From assembly GCA_012735355.1 (NCBI GenBank), contig JAAYHP010000398.1, forward strand, positions 1 to 5,748: 5,748 nt of DNA, read 5' to 3'. The position numbers and the translations under genes were made by a program. Shown here piece after piece: positions 1-5,036 of this stretch. Source of the stretch: Lysinibacillus sp. (GTDB lineage Bacteria > Bacillota > Bacilli > Bacillales_A > Planococcaceae). Position 1 is the stretch's first letter. Every line of letters begins with the position of its first letter. The notes under the pieces are model-generated. The model was not told the DNA's origin, searched no databases, and saw only the letters and a list, made by a program, of their open reading frames with translations.

Positions 1-806
1 CCATTGAACATGGTATTAAAATCCCTGAAAGTGTTTCTATAGATGATGAACATTTCCATGAAAAAGTAAACGACATCATTAAATTTCCATGTATTGTGAA
101 ACCTGTTGATTCCCCTACATTTGTAAGTATTTTTAGAAAGAAAATATTTAAAGTACACAATATGGAAGAATTAGAACAAGCCATTGCCAAGGCAAAGGAA
201 GCAAATTTAGAAGTGTTTGTTCAACGAATTATTCCCGGTTTTGATGATCATATGTATACTTACGATGCATATGTAAATCAACAATCGAAAGTAACCCATT
301 GGACGACATGTCAAAAGTTTCGCCAATACCCAATTAATTTTGGTGCTTCCGTCTATACAATTCAAAGACACGTTCCCGAGCTGCACGAAATCGGAAGTAA
401 ATTTTTAGAAGCCATTGGTTACAAAGGCTTTGGTGAAATTGAATTTAAAAAAGATGCAGAAACGGGAGATTTTTATTTGATTGAAATTAATGCTCGCATT
501 ACGAATTTCAACAATCTACTTTATAAAGTAGGTTTAAATTTCCCATATATCACATACAGGGAACTTACCGGAAATCCACTGCCACCAAAAGCGGTGACGG
601 AAACGACAAATCGTGCCTTTTGGTATTGGTATGAAGATATGTTAGCAATTAAAGGATATTTACAAACAAAGCAACTATCCCTCGGCCAAATTATTAAAAC
701 CTTCTTCCGTCCAAAGGCATATGCCATTTGGAGTTGGAAAGACCCGAAACCAGGCATTGTTTGGCTAAAATATCGAATCGGTAAAATGTTCGGACGCAAA
801 AAATAA
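1..806 (+). CDS. ATP-grasp carboxylate-amine ligase, D-aspartate-ligase-like (5' end outside window)
   Basis: The reading frame is open from the first full codon at base 3, giving 267 visible residues, so the true start and probably over 100 N-terminal residues lie upstream; the GTG at 96 is internal. Seen: an ATP-binding segment FPCIVKP (Lys codon 99-101), then an RIIPGFDDHM stretch, GFGEIEFK (Glu codons 435 and 441) and LIEINAR (Glu codon 483, Asn codon 489), the usual ATP-grasp metal-binding Glu...GluXAsn arrangement. The IPGxDxHM segment and spacing resemble D-aspartate ligases that attach D-Asp to peptidoglycan precursors. ATP-grasp enzymes form an acyl-phosphate on a carboxylate and transfer it to an amine. 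No membrane segment is evident; the protein is probably cytosolic. The basic C-terminus ends in GRKK. The stop codon abuts the ribosome binding site of the Mur ligase, so the two are almost surely co-transcribed. The fold is confident; the substrate is unknown. Confidence 0.88.
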   Translation, partial: IEHGIKIPESVSIDDEHFHEKVNDIIKFPCIVKPVDSPTFVSIFRKKIFKVHNMEELEQAIAKAKEANLEVFVQRIIPGFDDHMYTYDAYVNQQSKVTHWTTCQKFRQYPINFGASVYTIQRHVPELHEIGSKFLEAIGYKGFGEIEFKKDAETGDFYLIEINARITNFNNLLYKVGLNFPYITYRELTGNPLPPKAVTETTNRAFWYWYEDMLAIKGYLQTKQLSLGQIIKTFFRPKAYAIWSWKDPKPGIVWLKYRIGKMFGRKK

Positions 807-812
807 GGAGGT
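804..812 (+). promoter_or_regulatory. Ribosome binding site of the Mur ligase gene, overlapping the upstream stop
   Basis: TAAGGAGGT contains the TAA stop of the ATP-grasp gene (804-806) followed directly by a near-perfect Shine-Dalgarno sequence, six bases before ATG 819. The overlap favours translational coupling of the two ligases and fixes the Mur ligase start. Confidence 0.85.
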
Positions 813-818
813 TAATAA

Positions 819-2306
819 ATGAATCTACATGATTTACTACAAGCAATTAAATACGACAATGATATGAATATCGAAAATCTAGATATATCAGGTATTTCTT
901 ATCATTCCCAAAAGGTGGAGCCAGGTCATTTATTTGTTTGCGTTCGAGGTTTCAAAACAGATGGGCATCAATATTTACAAGATGCTGCAAATAGAGGGGC
1001 AATTGCAGCGGTCGTTGAAGATATTCAACAACACGTTAACATCCCACAAATTGTCGTAACAAATAGCAGAAAAGCGTTAGCCCAATTGGGAGCTCATTTT
1101 TACGGTTATCCATCCAAAAAATTAAAAATAATTGGAATTACAGCGACTAACGGGAAAACGTCAACTTCCTACATGACGAATGCCATTTTAGAAAACGGAG
1201 GCTATCGTACAGGGCTTATAGGTACTGTTAAAATTAAAAATGGTGACCAATCAATTCCTGCAAGCCTAACTACACCCGAATCGTTAGATTTACAAAAGTA
1301 TTTAAAAGAAATGGTAGATAATCTCGTTTCCCACGTAACGATGGAAGTTTCTTCTGCTGCATTAGAGTTACACCGAGTAGAAAGCGTGGATTATGATATT
1401 GTTACATTGAATAACATGAGCCGCGAACATATGGAAATGCATGGAACATTTGAAAACTATTTTAAAGTGAAATCAAGTTTAATTCGAAATGCTTCCGAAA
1501 AAAGCTTTGCTATTCTTAATTTAGACGATCCTTATTCAGCATCTTTAGTAGACAAAACGAAGGCGCAAGTGATTACCTTTGGCATTGAAAACAACAATGG
1601 ACATATCCATTGTAAAGCTCTTGATTTGTCGACAGGTCGTGGTAAATTCACAGTAGAAATACGCAAGCCTTTCACAGTGGATAGCATTGATTATCAACCG
1701 ATGGAATTTGACGTGGAATTATCAGTTCCTGGTTTACATTCCGTATACAATGCGATGGTTGCTATCATTATAGGTTTATTAAATGGCGTTTCCATCGAAA
1801 TTATCCAGGAGACGTTGAAAAACTTTAAAGGCGTAGAAAGACGTTTTGAATTTATTTATGAAGGTCCATTTAAAATCGTCGATGATCATTTCGCTAATCC
1901 AGGTAATATTAACGTCACTTTACAAACGATAGATTTTATGGATTATAACGACCTACATCTTGTGTATGCGATACGGGGACAACGAGGAGCAACGGTCAAT
2001 AGAGAAAATGCAGAAGTCGTTGTAAAATGGGCGAAGGATCTTGGAATTAAAGAAGTGATTGCAACGAAAAGTGTTTCCAATGTAACGTGGAAAGATGAAG
2101 TGACTGAGGAGGAAGTGGAAGCCTTCCTTCATGTAATGAAAGAAGCAGGTATTAAAGTTCAATTATACGATGAATTGTCCGATGCAATTTGCAAAAGTCT
2201 TTCTATAGCGAAAGAAAACGATCTTGTTTTACTCGCTGGTTGTCAAGGGATGGACGACGGAGCAAAAATCGCCCTCGACAAACTAAAAGAAGTAGAAGTG
2301 AAATAA
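819..2306 (+). CDS. MurE-like Mur ligase paralogue, substrate unknown
   Basis: A complete 495-residue protein with three-domain Mur ligase layout and MurE-like length. Residues 1-100 match the MurE N-terminal nucleotide-substrate domain (VEPGHLFVCVRG, then DGHQYLQDA), but the usual DSR triplet is HSQ at 29-31. The ATP loop is GITATNGKTST at 106-116 (Lys113). TTPESLDLQ (151-159), MEVSS (175-179), Arg186 and the MSREHMEMHG stretch (200-209) follow. Lys218 in YFKVKSS sits where MurE enzymes carry a carbamylated lysine. The C-terminal domain starts near VERRFEF (339). Odd: the DYAHTPD motif is DDHFANPGN (355-363), the usual GGDRDRGK region is RGQRGATVNRE (386-396), and the DNPR motif that binds diaminopimelate is absent around 415-425. 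It is therefore probably an ATP-dependent amide ligase, but not a housekeeping MurE. It lies 12 bases behind the ATP-grasp gene, suggesting a shared pathway. Confidence 0.9.
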   Translation: MNLHDLLQAIKYDNDMNIENLDISGISYHSQKVEPGHLFVCVRGFKTDGHQYLQDAANRGAIAAVVEDIQQHVNIPQIVVTNSRKALAQLGAHFYGYPSKKLKIIGITATNGKTSTSYMTNAILENGGYRTGLIGTVKIKNGDQSIPASLTTPESLDLQKYLKEMVDNLVSHVTMEVSSAALELHRVESVDYDIVTLNNMSREHMEMHGTFENYFKVKSSLIRNASEKSFAILNLDDPYSASLVDKTKAQVITFGIENNNGHIHCKALDLSTGRGKFTVEIRKPFTVDSIDYQPMEFDVELSVPGLHSVYNAMVAIIIGLLNGVSIEIIQETLKNFKGVERRFEFIYEGPFKIVDDHFANPGNINVTLQTIDFMDYNDLHLVYAIRGQRGATVNRENAEVVVKWAKDLGIKEVIATKSVSNVTWKDEVTEEEVEAFLHVMKEAGIKVQLYDELSDAICKSLSIAKENDLVLLAGCQGMDDGAKIALDKLKEVEVK

Positions 2307-2309
2307 TAT

Positions 2310-2535
2310 AATGGACTGTCCGAAACAAAAAATATTTATTAACTAAGATTAATAATGTTGAATTTAGGGAAGTTGATTTGAGTGAAGGGCGGCGAGTGCT
2401 CCTGAGTGCCCCTGTCGCTTCGCTTTCGTCGCATAGCAGAGCTTTCCAGGGGGAACAGCACGAGCCTGAGACTACACCCGGAAAGCGTCCGCCCGAAACG
2501 AAAATCAACGATTTAATACTTTTGGACAGTCCATT
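2310..2535. repeat. 226-bp noncoding element with perfect 12-bp terminal inverted repeats
   Basis: The left end aatggactgtcc (2310-2321) and right end ggacagtccatt (2524-2535) are perfect inverted copies; extending inward gives 15 of 16 matching positions. Between them are an AT-rich shoulder (about 2322-2371), a GC-rich core with its own inverted boundary (2372-2509), and a short AT-rich shoulder. The core is much richer in G and C than the flanking genes. I see no transposase and no credible coding frame. The flanks (aaataatat on the left, cgaatttta on the right) show no clear target duplication. The layout suits a miniature, non-autonomous inverted-repeat element or a REP-like intergenic repeat. 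As RNA it would fold into one long rod from either strand. Multi-copy status is inferred; only one copy is present here. Confidence 0.75.
2372..2509. repeat. GC-rich structured core of the repeat element
   Basis: The core opens with gttgattt (2372-2379), seven bases, then gggcgg (2387-2392). It closes with the mirror set: ccgccc (2489-2494), seven bases, then aaatcaac (2502-2509). This predicts an 8-bp and a 6-bp helix separated by a symmetric 7x7 internal loop. Inside, cccctg (2409-2414) can pair with cagggg (2447-2452), giving an inner hairpin arm. From memory, similar GTTGATTT...GGGCGGCGA...GCGTCCGCCC...AAATCAAC blocks occur in intergenic regions of many Bacillaceae, so this is probably a member of a dispersed structured family. 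The function is unknown; roles as a terminator, an mRNA 3'-end stabiliser or a selfish repeat are all possible. Confidence 0.65.
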
Positions 2536-2541
2536 CGAATT

Positions 2542-3930
2542 TTATTTCAACACTCTACGCACTAATTTTACTTTTTGTTTATATGGTGGGAAGAGTAAGT
2601 TATTTGCAAGTTTCGAAGATCTTCTCATAATCGATTTTGCATGGGTAAAGGTTTCAAAACTTGCCTTCCCATGGTAACTATTCATGCCAGAAGGACCTAC
2701 TCCGCCAAAGGGCAAATAAATATTCCCTACATGGGTTACCGTATCATTAATGCAGCCCCCTCCAAAAGAAAGCTCCTGTAAAAAGTAATCGATATGTTTT
2801 TTATTTTCCGAGAAAAAGTAGGCTGCTAATGGCTTTGGCAATTTTCGAATTTGTTCAATCGCCTTTTCTAATTTTTCATATTCCATAATCGGCAAAATGG
2901 GGCCAAAAATTTCGTCTTCCATAATCGGATGATTCCAACTTACTTTTTCAACAATGGTCGGTTCAATATATAGGTCATTTCTATCTACATTTCCACCAAA
3001 GGTAATGTGTTCCTTTTCCGCATGTAACAATTCCACTAATCGATCAAAATGACGTTCATTGATGATACGACCATAATCTTTACTTTCTTGTGGATTTTTT
3101 CCGTAAAAGCTCGTAATCGTCTTTTTTAATTTTTTTATGAATTTATCATAAACAGAAGAATGAACAAGCACATAATCAGGAGCTACACACGTTTGTCCCA
3201 CATTATTAAATTTCCCCCACGCTATGCGTTTTGCTGCTACATCTAAGTTTGCGGACTTATCAACAATCGTCGGGCTTTTTCCACCTAGTTCCAAAGTGAT
3301 CGGTGTAAGCCTCTCACTAGCCGCGCGCATAACGATTTTTCCAACGGTCACACTACCGGTAAAGAAAATATAATCAAAGGGAGCATGTATCAGCGCAGTT
3401 ACTTCCTCTTTCTCCCCTTCAACGACCCGTACATAATGGGGTTCAAATGTTTCTTCGATAATTTTCCTTATGATTTTTGTCGTATGGATAGCTGACTCAG
3501 ATGGTTTTACGACGGCAGTATTTCCACCGATAATAGCTCCTATTAATGGTTCTATCACTAATTGAAAAGGATAATTAAAAGGACCGATAATTAACACAAC
3601 ACCATAAGGTTCTCGGATAATGAAACTTTTTGCCGGTTGAAAATGTAGGGGGGTTTTCACTTCTATCGGTTTTGCCCATTCATCTATGGAATCTAACATA
3701 TGTTGTATGCTATCTAAAACGAAACCAACTTCATTGGAATAAGCTTCAAATTCGCTCTTTCCTAAATCTAAATTTAAGGCTTGTAATATGTCTTTTTCGT
3801 ATTTTTTTATCGTTTGTTTTAAATGTTTTAATTGGTTTTTACGAAACTGAATATCCCTTGTTTTGCCAGTATAATAAAATTCTTTTTGCTCTTCTATCAT
3901 CTGTTCAAAATCTTGTATAGTTAATTTCAT
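2542..3930 (-). CDS. Aldehyde dehydrogenase, class 3-like (YwdH type)
   Basis: A complete 462-residue NAD(P)-dependent aldehyde dehydrogenase that should oxidise aldehydes to carboxylic acids. All key residues are visible: GPFNYP with Asn119, which stabilises the thiohemiacetal; VKPSE with Lys142 for cofactor binding; the FTGSVTVGK nucleotide loop (190-198); LELGGK with general base Glu214; GQTCVAP with catalytic Cys248; and DEIFGP (339-344). The short N-terminus, the overall length and the conserved LPFGGVGPSGMNSYHGKASFETFTHAKS block (406-433) fit the class 3 / fatty aldehyde group, to which Bacillus YwdH belongs. There is no C-terminal membrane anchor like that of eukaryotic fatty aldehyde dehydrogenases. 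The start is supported by the GGGGGGA ribosome binding site upstream. It appears monocistronic, converges on the Mur ligase gene, and stops six bases from the repeat element. The natural substrate cannot be told. Confidence 0.95.
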   Translation of the reverse strand: MKLTIQDFEQMIEEQKEFYYTGKTRDIQFRKNQLKHLKQTIKKYEKDILQALNLDLGKSEFEAYSNEVGFVLDSIQHMLDSIDEWAKPIEVKTPLHFQPAKSFIIREPYGVVLIIGPFNYPFQLVIEPLIGAIIGGNTAVVKPSESAIHTTKIIRKIIEETFEPHYVRVVEGEKEEVTALIHAPFDYIFFTGSVTVGKIVMRAASERLTPITLELGGKSPTIVDKSANLDVAAKRIAWGKFNNVGQTCVAPDYVLVHSSVYDKFIKKLKKTITSFYGKNPQESKDYGRIINERHFDRLVELLHAEKEHITFGGNVDRNDLYIEPTIVEKVSWNHPIMEDEIFGPILPIMEYEKLEKAIEQIRKLPKPLAAYFFSENKKHIDYFLQELSFGGGCINDTVTHVGNIYLPFGGVGPSGMNSYHGKASFETFTHAKSIMRRSSKLANNLLFPPYKQKVKLVRRVLK

Positions 3931-3936
3931 TTTTCA

Positions 3937-3943
3937 TCCCCCC
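3937..3943 (-). promoter_or_regulatory. Ribosome binding site of the aldehyde dehydrogenase gene
   Basis: Read on the minus strand this is GGGGGGA, six bases before the ATG at 3930-3928. It is G-richer than the usual AGGAGG but spaced normally, and it supports the chosen start. Confidence 0.7.
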
Positions 3944-3981
3944 ATTACATAAAAAAGATTTTTTAGCCCATACTAGTTACT

Positions 3982-3991
3982 GTAATATTAC
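3982..3991. promoter_or_regulatory. Perfect 10-bp palindrome in a divergent promoter region
   Basis: gtaatattac is its own reverse complement. It lies 52 bases upstream of the aldehyde dehydrogenase start and about 70 bases upstream of the small plus-strand ORF. A short AT-rich palindrome between divergent genes is a plausible operator, but no regulator gene is in the window and no clear -35/-10 pair was found. It could also occur by chance. Confidence 0.3.
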
Positions 3992-3996
3992 TACAA

Positions 3997-4035
3997 CTTG
4001 TTGAAGAATTCCTTTAGTAGAATTCTTCCAACAAG
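3997..4035. promoter_or_regulatory. Long inverted repeat (15-bp stem, one bulged base) between divergent genes
   Basis: The left arm cttgttgaagaattc (3997-4011) pairs with the right arm gaattcttccaacaag (4020-4035), leaving one bulged base and an eight-base loop ctttagta. No T-run follows on either strand, so it is not a typical intrinsic terminator. It ends about ten bases before the ribosome binding site of the small ORF and would lie in that gene's 5' leader, or in the promoter region of the aldehyde dehydrogenase gene. It could be an operator, an RNA leader structure or an mRNA-stabilising hairpin. Confidence 0.5.
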
Positions 4036-4059
4036 AATTTCTTAAAAGGGGGCAATTAT

Positions 4060-4218
4060 ATGATTTCGACGGAAAATTGGTGGGAAAAAATTTTTTCTGG
4101 TCCTTTATCAATAGGGATTAACGAGGAAAAAATTCATCAATTAGAAGACGAATCTTTTTTATACTTTAATCAAGAAGAATTGCCACAAAATGAAAAAGAT
4201 GAATCAGCGGAAAATTAG
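4060..4218 (+). CDS. Small acidic protein of 52 residues, unrecognised
   Basis: I do not recognise this protein. The ORF starts at ATG 4060 behind AAAAGGGGG (4044-4052), a credible ribosome binding site seven bases upstream, and ends at TAG 4216-4218. The product begins MISTENWWEKIFSGPLSIGI and is strongly acidic: 11 Glu and 2 Asp against 3 Lys, with no Arg or Cys. The last third (roughly 37-52) is rich in Glu, Asn and Gln and is probably disordered. A Trp-Trp pair lies at 7-8. There is no signal peptide or membrane helix, so it is probably cytosolic. It has its own spacer with a hairpin upstream and lies divergently from the aldehyde dehydrogenase gene. The ribosome binding site and amino-acid content favour a real gene, but the short length leaves doubt. 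Confidence 0.6.
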   Translation: MISTENWWEKIFSGPLSIGINEEKIHQLEDESFLYFNQEELPQNEKDESAEN

Positions 4219-4284
4219 TTAGAATGAAATTTGGTTAATGAAATGGATTTGGGTAACTAAATATAGCTTAAAAATTTTTGAAGT

Positions 4285-4314
4285 AAAAAAGGGTTGCGAA
4301 TGGAGCAACCCTTT
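4285..4314 (-). terminator. Rho-independent terminator of the YutG-like gene
   Basis: A perfect 10-bp stem, aaagggttgc (4288-4297) with gcaacccttt (4305-4314) and a seven-base loop, lies just beyond the minus-strand stop at 4320. On the minus strand the stem runs into a six-base T-run (4290-4285), which is the classic terminator form. The plus strand has no T-run after the stem, so termination of the small ORF here would be weaker. Confidence 0.9.
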
Positions 4315-4319
4315 CATTA

Positions 4320-4904
4320 TTATTCATCATCTACAGGCAAATCTTCGCCTTTTGGACCTAATTCAGCTGGTGGAATATCTTTGAAAGTTTCTCCCTCTTC
4401 CTCTAAATCCCGCATTCTGTGGGCAATCCGGCTTGCCGCACAAGCAGCAATACTACCAACTAAATCGTCTAAAAATGTATGAACCTTTTGCCCAGCCTTT
4501 GTATCTAATTTTTTAATAATCCCAATTTTCTTTTTATCTAAATGACCGTAAGTCGTTAATGCAATACTTCCATAGGTTAATACAGATCCTAAAGCGATAG
4601 TTTCATCCACACCAAATAATCCTTCATCATGTTCCACAAGAGCTTGCAATGGATAAGAAAGCATCTTTTTTTCAGCCAACTCATCTAATTCAACACCGAC
4701 TAAAATAGAATGTTGAACCTCTCGCTTCATCATCACCCGTTCAACGGAATTTATACAATGTTCGAGAGTTAGTCCATGATTATAAGGAGACTGCATTTCA
4801 TACACTATTTTTGCAATATCTTCTATTTTCACTCCGCGTCTTACTAAAGCATCTTTTGCTGCTTTTGTCACATCGTTTGAATGTACACGTTTATATTCTC
4901 TCAT
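4320..4904 (-). CDS. yutG: PgpA-domain protein, YutG-like (phosphatidylglycerophosphatase A family)
   Basis: A complete 194-residue protein resembling Bacillus YutG, which is assigned to the phosphatidylglycerophosphatase A (PgpA) family. In Proteobacteria PgpA removes phosphate from phosphatidylglycerophosphate to give phosphatidylglycerol; whether YutG-type proteins do this is not shown here. Seen: RRGVKIEDIAKIVYEMQ (22-38), KREVQHSILVGVELDELA (60-77), HDEGLFGVDETIALGS (92-107), a Gly/Ala-rich stretch 105-120, and TFLDDLVGSIAA (143-154), whose Asp-Asp pair is the most PgpA-like motif. No strong transmembrane helix is obvious, unlike enterobacterial PgpA. The last 25-30 residues form an acidic, Pro-containing tail ending DDE, beyond the conserved domain. 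The start is supported by AGAGGAT on the minus strand (4917-4911), six bases upstream. It is a single-gene unit with its own terminator. Confidence 0.85.
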   Translation of the reverse strand: MREYKRVHSNDVTKAAKDALVRRGVKIEDIAKIVYEMQSPYNHGLTLEHCINSVERVMMKREVQHSILVGVELDELAEKKMLSYPLQALVEHDEGLFGVDETIALGSVLTYGSIALTTYGHLDKKKIGIIKKLDTKAGQKVHTFLDDLVGSIAACAASRIAHRMRDLEEEGETFKDIPPAELGPKGEDLPVDDE

Positions 4905-4969
4905 TTGCTAATCCTCTCTCTATATTAAAATTTTTATTTCGACTTACACTTTTTCATTTACTTAGTTTC

Positions 4970-4997
4970 ATCATACACGATATTTTTTCGTTATGAT
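4970..4997. promoter_or_regulatory. Dyad in the divergent spacer between the YutG-like gene and the esterase
   Basis: atcatacacga (4970-4980) and tcgttatgat (4988-4997) are inverted copies with one extra base, around a seven-base T-rich centre. The outer ends read TATGAT on each strand, resembling -10 boxes facing away from the centre: one toward the esterase start at 5037, the other toward the YutG-like start at 4904. Neither has a convincing -35 box at 16-18 bases, so a promoter call is tentative. It may equally be an operator. Confidence 0.35.
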
Positions 4998-5023
4998 ACA
5001 ATTAGAAATTAGTATGGAATCTA

Positions 5024-5029
5024 GGAGGA
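5024..5029 (+). promoter_or_regulatory. Ribosome binding site that fixes the TTG start of the esterase gene
   Basis: GGAGGA, within taggaggaaa, lies seven bases before TTG 5037. The next in-frame ATG is at codon 38, inside the conserved fold and without such a site, so TTG is the start. Confidence 0.85.
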
Positions 5030-5036
5030 AATTCAA

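Noticed and set aside
819..2306. Calling the Mur ligase the housekeeping MurE (diaminopimelate-adding)
   Set aside because: The DNPR and DYAHTPD motifs are missing and the genes of the cell-wall dcw cluster are not around it.
2203..2508. An open minus-strand frame spanning the repeat core and the end of the Mur ligase gene
   Set aside because: It is antisense to a clear gene, rich in Arg, Ser and Leu as expected from GC-rich repeat DNA, and has no ribosome binding site.
2310..2535. Element as an insertion sequence remnant with a target-site duplication
   Set aside because: No transposase fragment and no matching flanking duplication could be seen; only a miniature or REP-like repeat is supported.
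2378..2677. An open plus-strand frame of 99 codons starting inside the repeat element
   Set aside because: It runs across the inverted-repeat core and into the antisense of the aldehyde dehydrogenase 3' end, has no ribosome binding site, and its composition follows the repeat.
3630..3920. Plus-strand open frame opposite the aldehyde dehydrogenase N-terminus
   Set aside because: Antisense shadow of a well-conserved gene, with no ribosome binding site.
4285..4314. Hairpin as terminator of the small plus-strand ORF
   Set aside because: The T-run follows the stem only on the minus strand, and the hairpin is 70 bases beyond the small ORF's stop, so it is assigned to the YutG-like gene.
4811..4996. 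Plus-strand hydrophobic open frame opposite the start of the YutG-like gene
   Set aside because: Leu/Phe-rich only because AT-rich antisense DNA reads that way; it has no ribosome binding site and overlaps the divergent promoter region.
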